In this document: in pieces, positions 39,201 through 45,794 of the stretch
How the letters are laid out: each line of letters opens with the position of its first letter
Numbering within the stretch: position 1 is the first letter of the stretch
Assembly: GCA_028752905.1 (NCBI GenBank)
Contig: JAQNBH010000013.1
Location: 13,171,816 to 13,235,815, forward strand
Origin: Cladorhizidae sp. MBARI D1340-BT2
Taxonomy: Eukaryota; Porifera; Demospongiae; Poecilosclerida; Cladorhizidae
Length of the DNA: 64,000 nt
Reading direction: 5' to 3'
Notes under the pieces: model-generated
The model's database searches: none
Seen by the model: only the letters and a program-made list of their open reading frames with translations
What the model was told of the DNA's origin: nothing
Program-made: the position numbers and the translations under genes

Positions 39201-42200
39201 TCATCATCCTTGCACAAGAGTGAAGAACAAACATCGAGTGTTAGTTGAGATTGTGCATGGGAACTAATACTCCACCTGAGACCAAGACTGTGACTGTCCT
39301 GGGAGGTCAGTCATGTGGCCTCTGTGGGCTATGTATAATTATCATCTCATCAGAGCTAAAAGACTATTCTTAATAACGATGAAGAGCCACTCTTAATGTG
39401 TTCCTTCCCTCAAATAATGCCCGCTCTTGTTTAATACACTCCCTCTAATAACACCTGATAATAACACCTGATAATAATCCTCTCTTGTTTAATACTCTCC
39501 CTCTAATAACACCTGATAATAATCCTCTATTGTTTAATACCCTCTCTCTAATACCTGATAATAATCCTCTCTTGTTTAATACCCTCCCTCTAATAACAGC
39601 TCTGATAATAACAGCTCTGATAATAATCCTCTCTTGTTTAATACTCTCCCTCTAATAACACCTGATAATAATCCTCTCTTGTTTAATACCCTCCTTCTAA
39701 TAACACCTCTGATAATAATCCTCTCTTGTTTAATATATACCCTCCCGATAATAATCCCCTGTTTAATACCCTCTAATACCTCTGATAATAATCCTCTCTT
39801 GTTTAATACCCTCCCTCTAATAACACCTGATAATAATCCTCTGTTTAATACCCTCTAATACCACTGATAATAATCCTCTCTTGTTTAATAACCTCCCTCT
39901 AATGAGGGCTTCCTCTATTGTGCCTCCTTATAGGTTACTGTGCTTAAAAAGAGATTGAATGGAGGCCTTGATAAGAACAGCAATTTTGTTATCAGATTAT
40001 TTAATCTGAACGGGTGATGTATTCCTGATGTAGGACTTGTAGTAGTATTGCTGTATATGGAGTGAAGTTGAGAGGCTGTGTCTGTAGAAAGACTAACTTA
40101 CTTCAAGACTTGTTCTAGTCATATGATAGTTATGCAGCTGCATTTGTGGGAGCCTGTAGGTGGTTGTCTGTGGTAAGTAAGTGGAGGCTTGTGTAGATAA
40201 TGGATATGTCCCAGCAGTTCTGTGTATTCTTACATACTCACTACACTGTGGGAAGTTGCTGGTGCAGCTCTAGTAGGACCTTATTAGGATAAAACTGGCT
40301 GAGCAGGTGTTTGGTGACCCCTGACATCCTGTGTGGCTGGCTAGACCCTTGACCTTGGGGTCAGGTTTTGTCAGTCTCACTGACCTCCCCTCCCTCTTTC
40401 TCCTTACCTCCCTCACTCTTTCTCCTTACCTCCCTCCCTCTTTCTCCTTACCTCCCTCCCTCTTTCTCCTTACCTCCCTCCCTCTTTCTCCTCACCTCCC
40501 TCCCTCTTTCTCCTTACCTCCATCCCTCTTTCTCCTTATCTCCCTCCCTCTTTCTCCTTACCTCCCTCCCTCTTTCTCCTCACCTCCCTCCCTCTTTCTC
40601 CTCACCTCCTTCCCTCTTTCTCCTTACCTCCCTCCCTCTTTCTCCTTACCTCCCTCCCTCTTTCTACTCACCTCCCTCCCTCTTTCTCCTTACCTCCCTC
40701 CCTCTTTCTCCTTACCTCCCTCCCTCTTTCTCCTTACCTCCCTCCCTCTTTCTCCTCACCTCCCTCCCTCTTTCTACTCACCTCCCTCACTCTTTCTGCT
40801 CACCTCCCTCCCTCTTTCTCCTCACCTCCCTCACTCTTTCTCCTTACCTCCCTCCCACTTTCTCCTTACCTCCCTCTTTCTCCTTACCTCCCTCCCTCTT
40901 TCTCCTTACCTCCCTCCCACTTTCTCCTTACCTCCCTCACTCTTTCTCCTTACCTTCCTCCCTCTTTCTCTTTGCCTCCCTCTCTCTTTCTCCTTACCTC
41001 CCTCCCTCTTTCTCCTTACCTCCCTCCCACTTTCTCCTTACCTCCCTCCCTCTTTCTCCTTACCTCCCTCCCTCTTTCTCCTTACCTCCCTCTCTCTTTC
41101 TCCTCACCTCCCTCCCTCTTTCTCCTCACCTCCCTCCCTCTTTCTCCTCACCTCCTTCCCACTTTCTCCTTACCTCCCTCTCTCTTTCTCCTTACCTCCT
41201 CTAAATAGACTAATATTTAAACCTTAAATTATTAAGCTCTCTTTTACCTGAACTGTATGTGCATGTGTTGAAAATTGCACTCCCACCTTTTCTAATCCTC
41301 TGCTGTCGGCCATCATTGGTGTCTGTGGTGATGGCAACTCAATAAAAACTAATCCTTTCCTTCTCTTTTCCTTTTTTGTTTTTGTCTGTGGCACGTGCTT
41401 ATTCTGTACTTTTCTGTTCTTCAGAGCCGCCAGACTTGGCCAGAGGGAATGCTCTCATCCTCAGACAAGGTTGTACTGTGGAGCACGTGGTAATTATACT
41501 ATGAAGCATTGTACTGTCAGCTAGTGCAATATGGACACTGTGTGGAGCATGTGATGACTCAGTCAGCTAGTGCAACATGGCACTCTGTGTGGAGCATGTG
41601 GTGACTCAGTCAGCTAGTGCAACATGGACACTCTGTGTGGAGCATGTGGTGACTCAGTCAGCTAGTGCAACATGGACACTCTGTGTGGAGCATGTGGTGA
41701 CTCAGTCAGCTAGTGCAACATGGACACTCTGTGTGGAGCATGTGGTGACTCAGTCAGCTAGTGCAACATGGACACTCTGTGTGGAGCATGTGATGACTCA
41801 GTCAGCTATTGCAACATGGACACTCTGTGTGGAGCATGTGGTGACTCAGTCAGCTAGTGCAACATGGACACTCTGTGTGGAGCATGTGGTGACTCAGTCA
41901 GCTAGTGCAACATGGACACTCTCTGTGGAGCATGTGGTGACTCAGTCAGCTAGTGCAACATGGACACTCTGTGTGGAGCATGTGGTGACTCAGTCAGCTA
42001 GTGCAACATGGACACTCTGTGTGGAGCATGTGGTGACTCAGTCAGCTAGTGCAACATGGACACTCTGTGTGGAGCATGTGGTGACTCAGTCAGCTAGTGC
42101 AACATGGACACTCTGTGTGGAGCATGTGGTGACTCAGTCAGCTAGTGCAACATGGACACTCTGTGTGGAGCATGTGGTGACTCAGTCAGCTAGTGCAACA

Positions 42201-45200
42201 TGGACACTCTGTGTGGAGCATGTGATGACTCAGTCAGCTAGTGCAACATGGACACTCTGTGTGGAGCATGTGGTGACTCAGTCAGCTAGTGCAACATGGA
42301 CACTCTGTGTGGAGCATGTGGTGACTCAGTCAGCTAGTGCAACATGGACACTCTCTGTGGAGCATGTGGTGACTCAGTCAGCTAGTGCAACATGGACACT
42401 CTGTGTGGAGCATGTGGTGACTCAGTCAGCTAGTGCAACATGGACACTCTGTGTGGAGCATGTGGTGACTCAGTCAGCTAGTGCAACATGGACACTCTGT
42501 GTGGAGCATGTGGTGACTCAGTCAGCTAGTGCAACATGGACACTCTGTGTGGAGCATGTGGTGACTCAGTCAGCTAGTGCAACATGGGCACTCTGTGTGG
42601 AGCATGTGATGACTCAGTCAGCTAGTGCAACATGGACACTCTGTGTGGAGCATGTGGTGACTCAGTCAGCTAGTGCAACATGGACACTCTGTGTGGAGCG
42701 ACTCAGTCAGCTAGTGCAACATGGACACTCTGTGTGGAGCATGTGGTGACTCAGTCAGCTAGTGCAACATGGACACTCTGTGTGGAGCATGTGGTGACTC
42801 GGTCAGCTAGTGCAACATGGACACTCTGTGTGGAGCATGTGGTGACTCAGTCAGCTATTGCAACATGGACACTCTGTGTGGAGCATGTGATGACTCAGTC
42901 AGCTAGTGCAACATGGACACTCTGTGTGGAGCATGTGGTGACTCAGTCAGCTAGTGCAACATGGACACTCTGTGTGGAGCATGTGGTGACTCAGTCAGCT
43001 AGTGCAACATGGCACTCTGTGTGGAGCATGTGGTGACTCAGTCAGCTAGTGCAACATGGACACTCTGTGTGGAGCATGTGATGACTCAGTCAGCTAGTGC
43101 AACATGGACACTCTGTGTGGAGCATGTGGTGACTCAGTCAGCTAGTGCAACATGGACACTCTCTGTGGAGCATGTGGTGACTCAGTCAGCTAGTGCAACA
43201 TGGACACTCTGTGTGGAGCATGTGGTGACTCAGTCAGCTAGTGCAACATGGACACTCTGTGTGGAGCATGTGGTGACTCAGTCAGCTAGTGCAACATGGA
43301 CACTCTATGTGGAGCATGTGGTGACTCAGTCAGCTAGTGCAACATGGGCACTCTGTGTGGAGCATGTGGTGACTCAGTCAGCTAGTGCAACATGGGCACT
43401 CTGTGTGGAGCATGTGGTGACTCAGTCAGCTAGTGCAACATGGACACTCTGTGTGGAGCATGTGGTGACTCAGTCAGCTAGTGCAACATGGACACTCTGT
43501 GTGGAGCATGTGGTGACTCAGTCAGCTAGTGCAACATGGACACTCTGCCATGAGTAGCCATTCTAGTGCACCAGCACCCATCCATATCCATCCATCCTCT
43601 AGTGTTGCCATTTGGCTTCTCATTCATCTCTAAGGGGTGTGAACTAGACCTACTGACCACGGCTGGGAGAAGAAACAACTCTCTCTCTCATGCACACACC
43701 ACATGCATGCACACACCTCATGCATGTACAACCACATGTATGTATGAGGCAGTGTCACACTATATACACCACATGCATGTACGAGGAGCAGTATCACACT
43801 ATATACATGTACACACCACATGCATGTATTACCACATGCATGTACAGGGATAGTGTCACACTATATAATACAACACACTTTTCTCCCCCCCCCCCCCCCC
43901 TCCTCCTCCAGAGTCACTCGATCCACCGGACGATAGTGGATGTCTTCAAGTACGCCTTGGTCTGGGTAAGTAGCCAAGTAAACTGCACTGAATATGCTCT
44001 ATTGGGAGCCTCCTGGCAAGGGTCTCGCTATTGTGAGCACATAGCTCTGTCTCAATTGGTCTATGCCCCTCCAAGTAAGCGCATCAAATTTTTATACGAG
44101 CCTCGCTCTGCAGTCTCCCGTATGCACACGTAGGGAGAGTCTGGCTAGCGTGGCTGCAGCACATGTAGGACTTCTTTTTCCAGAAAATACAACGAGCAGT
44201 ACTTGATTGAAGCAGCTCCTTTAAAGTAAGCAACAAAAGTTTTGTCAGACTAGCTCTTCATCAAAAGTTAAAGCAAATGAATCTATCTACAGGAGTGCCT
44301 CCTTCCTCAAAGCAAAGCAAAGTCCCCGGAGGTTTCTGTGCAGCTTTCGTCAGCAAGAGCGCTTCATGCTGGGATGGGCAGTAAGAGTCCCTCCAAAGTG
44401 GCGGGTGGCAGCCTTTTTTGTTGTATCCCTTAACCAGGACCTGCATGATCAATAATAGTGCCCACCCTTCTAATTATCATCTCCCTTCCACAGCTGGCCA
44501 CCACAGCTCGTGAGAGTGTGTGTGTGCTGGTTGGATTGACTTGAAGTGTGTGTGGTGAGAGTGTGGATAGACTTAAACCACTCTGGCTCTGGAATGTCCG
44601 TGGGTAGATAAGAGAGATGACTTTTTAGATTAATTCTCCCAGGCTCCAGGGGCCTCACTGCCAATGCAGCCTCCCCCATCCACAGAAACCACTCACTATT
44701 ACTAACTTGAACAGAAACCACTCACTATTACTAACTTACTAACTTGAATGTAATTTAATTTTGCATGACAGAATGGGACCTTATTCTGCCTCTGTGCTGC
44801 AGACACAGATCAGTCAGTCGCAGATCCACTAACAAAGCAAGCTGGTCTGTCCTCTACACAGCCTGCTTGTTCATGCTGTTCATGCTACTAATTGCTGGCA
44901 TCTTTAGGATCGCCAGAGCAACGATCTGGCTTTTGTTACTAGCTGTTAATTAATTCCTTTGATACAGCCTGTCACTGCCACTGAAGGGCTGCTTGCACTG
45001 AATGGCTGCTAATCGTTGAGCCTTGCAATCTCTGCTAGTTGAGCATGTGCTAAATATATATGAGACCACTGTCTCTGCAGGTGCAATATTTGCCACTGTA
45101 TAGAGAGCCATGTTGTGTGGCTAAGCAGTTGTGAATGTGTTAGGTTGAATGGACGGGTCATTTTCAGCTCACACATGTGTGAGGTGCTGCTGCTGTGGGC

Positions 45201-45794
45201 CAGAGACTGAGCCCTACCGTGGCCAGAGACTACTACCATGGTCCAGTTACCGTGGCCCAGAGACTGCAGCCGTGACCCAGAGACTGCGACCGTGGCCCAG
45301 AGACTGTAGCCGTGGCCCAGAGACTGCAACTGTGGCCCAGAGACTGCAACTGTGGCCCAGAGACTGCAACTGTGGCCCAGAGACTGCAACTGTGGTGTGC
45401 TGTGTATCTAGTGGGAGAGGTATCTGGTCTTGCCTCACTCTGTAGTGGCCACTTGTAAAGACCTTTCATGAGTGAATGGGGAGGTGCTTGGTGAAGCAAG
45501 CTAATAGAGATGGGCATTTCTAAGCCAGTTGATGCGTAAGAGTTCCCATTCGACACGAATATTATGGTGGTGTTGTCAAGAGCATTTCCTAGTGTTCTTG
45601 TTTTTGGTGTGCATGTGTGTGCATCTGTATGTGCACGTGCGTGTGTGTAAGTTCGTGGACCGTTTCCACCCTTAATGGTATTGTGTTTATCTTTTGTGTG
45701 CCTGCAGGGCACCAGCACAAAGTACAGTCCGCAGAGGGTCGGGTTGCAGCACGTGATGAATGATGAAGATGTTATTCAGATCATCAAGAAATGA
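1021..45794 (+). CDS. DRG2: DRG2, developmentally regulated GTP-binding protein 2 (3' part, nine exons)
   Basis: DRG2 is a cytoplasmic OBG/DRG-family GTPase that works with its partner DFRP2 (RWDD1) and is linked to translation and growth control. Joined exons: 1021-1081, 1416-1579, 15298-15388, 16013-16057, 32397-32449, 38068-38233, 41425-41489, 43912-43965, 45708-45794. All junctions are GT-AG and keep one frame, giving 261 residues plus TGA. Visible are the G3 motif DLPGIIEGA, the invariant [13 protein letters not shown] stretch, the G4 motif NKID and a C-terminal TGS domain ending in [12 protein letters not shown]2 rather than DRG1 is indicated by the KGEVQ and [10 protein letters not shown] segments, by KKGGG followed by NST, and by YSPQRVGL. 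The P-loop and about 100 N-terminal residues lie off the left edge. The coding exons total under 0.8 kb within 44.8 kb because the introns are packed with minisatellites. No frameshift or stop is visible, so the gene looks intact. Confidence 0.95.
1195..1375. repeat. Pyrimidine-rich ~30-bp repeat in DRG2 intron 1
   Basis: About five degenerate units around CCTCCCTATCCCCATCCCA make up most of the 334-bp intron, forming a pyrimidine tract ahead of exon B. Confidence 0.75.
1416..1579 (+). CDS. DRG2: DRG2 exon B
   Basis: This exon encodes [14 protein letters not shown], then the [11 protein letters not shown] region and [10 protein letters not shown], up to NIYFK. The acceptor is CTACCACCAG and the donor is AAG/GTGTGC, in phase 0. 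A 13.7-kb intron follows. Confidence 0.95.
1795..2205. repeat. (TG)n microsatellite with TGCATGCATG interruptions
   Basis: Long TG runs broken at fairly regular spacing by GCATGCATG, a self-complementary motif. Alternating purine-pyrimidine throughout, so Z-DNA-prone. Confidence 0.95.
2206..2742. other. Unique DRG2 intron 2 sequence
   Basis: No reading frame, RNA gene or repeat recognised. It contains a few ACATGTA-type palindromes. Confidence 0.6.
2743..3592. repeat. 6-bp based GGGCTA/GAGCTA repeat
   Basis: Hexamers GGGCTA, GAGCTA, AAGGCTA and GGGCCA in irregular higher-order order. It resembles but is not a telomere repeat. Confidence 0.9.
3868..4056. repeat. 44-bp minisatellite, about 4 copies
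   Basis: Units share GAGAGAGCACCCGAGCTGAG and GGGCTGGAGTGAGGAGTG with almost no divergence. Confidence 0.95.
4285..4803. repeat. 37-bp minisatellite, about 14 copies
   Basis: Units share CTCTCTAGTGTCTGGCAGTA and TTGGACAAGTAG. The variable bases are mostly at the C-T-G after AGTAG. Confidence 0.95.
5007..6503. repeat. 31-bp minisatellite, about 48 copies
   Basis: Units share GACCGACTATTTACACTGAG then GAGACGTGGGT. Common variants are GATTATTT and GGGGACG. One unit has a 5-bp insertion near 6379. Confidence 0.97.
6644..6716. mobile_element. Hairpin MITE, copy 1
   Basis: Two ~36-bp arms form a near-perfect palindrome: ACCACAACCAGTTAGATGA on the left against its complement ending GATTGTGGT on the right, centred near 6680 on TTTAAAACTTATAAA. 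Related hairpins occur at 7449 and 60983. Confidence 0.75.
6798..7064. repeat. Compound (CA)n repeat with ACAGACAGAC blocks
   Basis: CACACA runs with CAGACAGACGGACAC and CATGCACACACAC modules repeated about four times. Confidence 0.9.
7449..7510. mobile_element. Hairpin MITE, copy 2
   Basis: The arms GAGATGACCCTTTACCCATA and TATGGTAAAGGGTATCTAAC are inverted copies around a short loop. It shares the ATGACCCTTTACC core with copies 1 and 3. Confidence 0.7.
7816..8458. repeat. 60-bp minisatellite, about 10-11 copies
   Basis: Units share CATGTCTTGTTGCTATTGTT and GGCTGTACACATGTTGTCCA and alternate between CACATATCAGCAC and CACATGTACCAGCAC forms (59-63 bp). Single copies of the same core exist 53 kb away near 60803 and 61462. 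Confidence 0.96.
8862..9216. repeat. TG/TATA microsatellite with ~60-bp higher-order unit
   Basis: Repeats of TGTGTGTATGTATGTGTATA, then TACAGTATACATGTA; continues at 9463-9712 beyond an inserted palindromic element. Confidence 0.9.
9328..9462. mobile_element. Palindromic MITE-like insertion
   Basis: The ends are GATAGCCTAT and ATAGGCTATC. Inside are inverted GTAACCTACTCGTTTGCGGT and ACCGCAAACTCGGAGGTTAC arms around a short loop near CCCGAGGCTTCGACTCAGGG. It splits an otherwise continuous TG/TATA repeat. Confidence 0.75.
9463..9712. repeat. TG/TATA microsatellite, right part
   Basis: The same TACAGTATACATGTACTGTG modules as at 8862-9216, decaying rightward into GTGTATATATTGTG runs. Confidence 0.85.
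9757..10832. repeat. 29-30-bp minisatellite, about 36 copies
   Basis: Units share CTTGTATTTAGGACGGTGAC and CCGCTCATA; a longer variant carries CATACATGTACTTG at roughly regular intervals. Degenerate relatives lie at 18240-18402. Confidence 0.96.
10878..11420. repeat. 15-bp minisatellite, about 36 copies
   Basis: The unit is GGGGTGGTCAGCCAG with GTCTGCC, GTCAACC and GGGATGG variants. The 3n length keeps reading frames open, but no gene signal is present. Confidence 0.97.
11507..11583. repeat. (TAC)n microsatellite
   Basis: Runs of TACTACTAC with TGC and TAT variants just before the 36-bp array. Confidence 0.9.
11590..14188. repeat. 36-bp minisatellite, about 72 copies (2.6 kb)
   Basis: Units share ACATCAGTGATACTCCTGAG then ATAAGAGGTGCCCCTC; variants are mostly at GGTGCC/GTTGCC/GTGGCC. 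Because 36 is 3n and the unit lacks stops, both strands stay open for hundreds of codons. It lies inside DRG2 intron 2. Confidence 0.98.
14189..14553. other. Unique DRG2 intron 2 sequence
   Basis: No reading frame, RNA gene or repeat recognised between the 36-bp array and the 63-bp duplication. Confidence 0.6.
14554..14679. repeat. 63-bp tandem duplication
   Basis: Two copies, 14554-14616 and 14617-14679, start AATATGTATGTCTGTGTGCA and differ at about three bases. Confidence 0.93.
14766..15118. repeat. 12-bp CCCTAG/CCCTTG repeat in a higher-order array
   Basis: Blocks of AGCCCTTGCCCT alternate with a spacer containing AGTATCAACAACACTAAGCA and GAGAGAGTGAATCA. About three higher-order copies lead up to exon C. 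Confidence 0.92.
15298..15388 (+). CDS. DRG2: DRG2 exon C
   Basis: It encodes [17 protein letters not shown] and then [11 protein letters not shown], matching the middle of DRG2. The acceptor is TCTACACAG. The donor ACA/GTATCC is a poor match to consensus; phase 1. Confidence 0.93.
15428..15856. repeat. 33-bp minisatellite filling DRG2 intron 3
   Basis: About 12 units of TTGTTGCTGTTGTTTCTCTT then GTTGCTGCTGCAG. Each complete unit ends like a 3' splice site (pyrimidine-rich, TGCAG). Confidence 0.95.
16013..16057 (+). CDS. DRG2: DRG2 exon D (45 nt)
   Basis: This small exon encodes [15 protein letters not shown], where the family has a nearly identical stretch. The acceptor is TCCTGCATAG and the donor is CAG/GTGTGT, phase 1. 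It stands before the 16.3-kb intron. Confidence 0.93.
16094..16262. repeat. ~21-24-bp degenerate repeat
   Basis: Units of CCACCATGTGGCTAGGTTGT and CCACCATATTACTACATGTT, about seven in all. Confidence 0.8.
16263..17495. other. Mostly unique DRG2 intron 4 sequence with a G30 run
   Basis: Contains a G homopolymer at 16362-16391. No gene or RNA was recognised in the remainder. Confidence 0.6.
17496..17672. repeat. ~42-bp repeat, about 4 copies
   Basis: Units share GTGATGCTGTGCCTCTG and GGTGGGTG; divergent. Confidence 0.8.
18240..18402. repeat. Degenerate relatives of the 30-bp intron 2 minisatellite
   Basis: About five units with TATTTAGGACAGG, TTTAGGATGGGTGAC and ATTCAGGACTGAGTGG, matching the TATTTAGGACGGGTGACC core at 9757-10832. 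Confidence 0.65.
18404..19056. repeat. 24-bp minisatellite of small hairpins, about 27 copies
   Basis: The unit CATGGTGTGTGCAATACACA with CATCAT. Each has GTGTGT and ACACAC arms around GCAAT, so every unit can fold on itself. Length variants drop the second CAT. Confidence 0.96.
19057..19481. other. DRG2 intron 4 sequence with a CA/ATGCACAC patch
   Basis: A short ACACATGCATGCACA repeat lies at 19279-19342; nothing else recognised. Confidence 0.6.
19482..19683. repeat. 39-bp minisatellite with internal palindrome, about 5 copies
   Basis: Units hold CCTGCTCT and AGAGCAGG arms around CACCCAGC, joined by CTAAAGTAATACTGT. Confidence 0.92.
20040..23595. repeat. 30-bp minisatellite, about 118 copies (3.6 kb)
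   Basis: The largest array of the window, in DRG2 intron 4. Units read GCTAGTTCTATCTAACACAC then ACTAGCTCAG. Recurrent variants are TAACTCA, TCTGACA, ATATGATGC and CATGGCTAG, and their order hints at higher-order blocks. Each unit contains a CTAG-type palindrome. Confidence 0.98.
23596..25061. other. DRG2 intron 4, partly degenerate short repeats
   Basis: A ~30-bp GTGAACACTATAATAG-like repeat at 23826-23960 and a ~28-bp GATCTGGGGTAGAGGGCCAT repeat at 24140-24290 are recognisable. The rest shows nothing I can name. Confidence 0.7.
25062..25345. repeat. Compound ~50-bp repeat
   Basis: Modules GACTTCTGAGACAAGCC, CTCTGACACAAG and GTGATTCATTAGACCTTGCC are shuffled in about five units. Confidence 0.85.
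25633..26225. mobile_element. Possible non-autonomous element with terminal inverted repeats
   Basis: The left end GGGGTTCATACAGG and the right end CCTGTATGAAACCC are inverted copies; G-runs lie just inside both ends. A ~34-bp direct repeat (CCACCCACAGGGGCACCAA core) flanks the element at 25599 and 26236. No transposase frame. Confidence 0.5.
26445..28432. repeat. 36-bp minisatellite, about 55 copies (2 kb)
   Basis: Units of CTGGTCTGGGGCTCATGGAG then GACCAAACTCTCCAGG, with a few deleted units (GCTCATAGGACC). Frames are open on both strands because the length is 3n. Confidence 0.98.
28433..29021. other. Unique DRG2 intron 4 sequence
   Basis: Only a short GT microsatellite at 28668-28693 was recognised. 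Confidence 0.6.
29022..29356. repeat. 31-bp minisatellite, about 11 copies
   Basis: Units of TGCTGTGTTTGTCGGTCGGT then CCTAGGAACTG, with shortened units. Confidence 0.95.
29440..29672. repeat. 33-bp minisatellite, 7 copies
   Basis: Units of TGTGGCATCAATGAGCATAT then GTGCAACAGTGGG, length 3n, so a [15 protein letters not shown] peptide reads through by chance. Confidence 0.93.
29868..29985. repeat. ~60-bp repeat, 2-3 copies
   Basis: GCAGCTTGTTGGACGCAGCC and TTCAGACTTAGCCTC recur, the third copy partial. Confidence 0.85.
30065..30086. repeat. G22 homopolymer
   Basis: An uninterrupted G run followed by TGCGGCTTATACC; TG-rich sequence follows at 30140-30390. Confidence 0.9.
30740..30975. repeat. 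59-bp minisatellite, 4 copies
   Basis: Units share CTCAGCTGGACACCATCTCA and GGAGTAGGCTGTGCACATAT. Confidence 0.94.
31145..32025. repeat. 29-30-bp minisatellite of 3'-splice-site-like units, about 29 copies
   Basis: Units of CCTCCTCTTGTTTTTTGTAG then GCCCCCCAAA. Each unit is a strong pyrimidine tract followed by TAG/G. It lies 370 bp upstream of exon E. Confidence 0.97.
32397..32449 (+). CDS. DRG2: DRG2 exon E (53 nt)
   Basis: It encodes [18 protein letters not shown]. The acceptor tract before TGATGTAG is rich in GT and poor in clean pyrimidine runs, so it is a weak 3' splice site. The donor TAT/GTAAGT is strong. Confidence 0.93.
32450..33049. other. Unique start of DRG2 intron 5
   Basis: No gene, RNA or repeat recognised. 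Confidence 0.6.
33050..33775. repeat. (GT)n blocks alternating with CAGCAGAGCAGCTGCT, about 20 copies
   Basis: GT runs of varying length are joined by a constant block containing the palindrome AGCAGCTGCT (an E-box CAGCTG). Confidence 0.96.
33776..34117. other. Unique DRG2 intron 5 sequence
   Basis: Nothing recognised. Confidence 0.6.
34118..34488. repeat. 65-bp minisatellite, about 5-6 copies
   Basis: Units share TGCTCCTGAGCTGCTGGCAG and GTCTCCTCACCTACAGGTCT; the latter looks like an acceptor. Confidence 0.95.
34998..36236. repeat. 46-49-bp minisatellite, about 26 copies
   Basis: Units of GCCTTGAGCTGGTGGCAGCA then CATCTCTCAACTACAGTGAG; a second subtype has CTAGCAAGGGAGGAGGCTTG. Many units hold ACA/GTGAGT, a donor-like sequence. 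Confidence 0.96.
36553..36579. repeat. G27 homopolymer
   Basis: An uninterrupted G run in DRG2 intron 5. Confidence 0.9.
36610..36900. repeat. Two linked short arrays (duplication plus ~34-bp repeat)
   Basis: A duplicated CAACTGCTCTCCATTCCCCA module is followed by about four copies of AACAAGGAAGGGTAGTATTA. Confidence 0.88.
36965..37275. repeat. 34-bp minisatellite, about 9 copies
   Basis: Units of TTATTAGAGGGAAGGTGTTA then AGCATTGTGATGTA. Confidence 0.95.
37276..38067. other. Unique end of DRG2 intron 5
   Basis: No gene recognised. A long CT-rich stretch from 37960 forms the acceptor tract of exon F. Confidence 0.6.
38068..38233 (+). CDS. DRG2: DRG2 exon F, G4 motif and start of TGS domain
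   Basis: It encodes [20 protein letters not shown] with the guanine-specificity motif NKID, then the G5 region near [12 protein letters not shown], and [15 protein letters not shown] leading into the TGS domain. A long CT-rich tract precedes the acceptor GCTTGCAG. The donor is GAC/GTGAGG, phase 1. Confidence 0.95.
38234..39424. other. Start of DRG2 intron 6
   Basis: A small degenerate GGGCTAGGGTAGGGCT repeat lies at 38515-38625; otherwise nothing recognised. Confidence 0.6.
39425..39900. repeat. ~45-bp AT-rich repeat, about 10 copies
   Basis: Modules CTGATAATAATCCTCTCTTG and TTTAATACCCTCCCTCTAAT with frequent deletions. Confidence 0.92.
40383..41203. repeat. 22-bp pure-pyrimidine minisatellite, about 37 copies
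   Basis: Units are CTCCCTCCCTCTTTCTCCTT plus AC. One strand is nearly all pyrimidine for 0.8 kb in intron 6. Confidence 0.97.
41425..41489 (+). CDS. DRG2: DRG2 exon G, source of the 48-bp repeat
   Basis: It encodes [16 protein letters not shown] followed by CTVEHV of the TGS domain. The donor is GTG/GTAATT. The last ~15 exonic bases and the donor closely match part of the 48-bp minisatellite unit that begins about 35 bp downstream. Confidence 0.93.
41525..43548. repeat. 48-bp minisatellite derived from the exon G/intron 7 junction, about 42 copies
   Basis: Units of TGGACACTCTGTGTGGAGCA, TGTGGTGACTCAGTCAGC and TAGTGCAACA. The part TGTGGAGCATGTG/GTGACT copies exon G end TGTGGAGCACGTG/GTAATT, and TGTCAGCTAGTGCAATATGG in the intron start is the other half of the unit. 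Confidence 0.97.
43912..43965 (+). CDS. DRG2: DRG2 exon H (54 nt)
   Basis: It encodes [18 protein letters not shown] of the TGS domain. The acceptor lies after a C16 run and CTCCTCCAG; the donor is TGG/GTAAGT. Both junctions are phase 0. Confidence 0.94.
43966..45194. other. Unique DRG2 intron 8 sequence
   Basis: No gene, RNA or clear repeat recognised apart from a short duplicated CCACTCACTATTACTAACTT at about 44690-44740. Confidence 0.6.
45195..45395. repeat. 20-bp minisatellite, about 10 copies
   Basis: Unit TGTGGCCCAGAGACTGCAAC with CCGTGG variants; in DRG2 intron 8. Confidence 0.93.
45708..45794 (+). CDS. DRG2: DRG2 terminal exon
   Basis: It encodes [16 protein letters not shown] and ends EDVIQIIKK followed by TGA. 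The acceptor is GTGCCTGCAG. I see no AATAAA in the first few hundred bases downstream, so the 3' end of the mRNA is not located. Confidence 0.95.
   Translation, partial: GTSTKYSPQRVGLQHVMNDEDVIQIIKK

Noticed and set aside
41577..43557. 390-codon frame repeating [16 protein letters not shown]
   Set aside because: A product of the 48-bp array. Its VEHV resemblance to DRG2 reflects copying of the exon end, not a separate gene.
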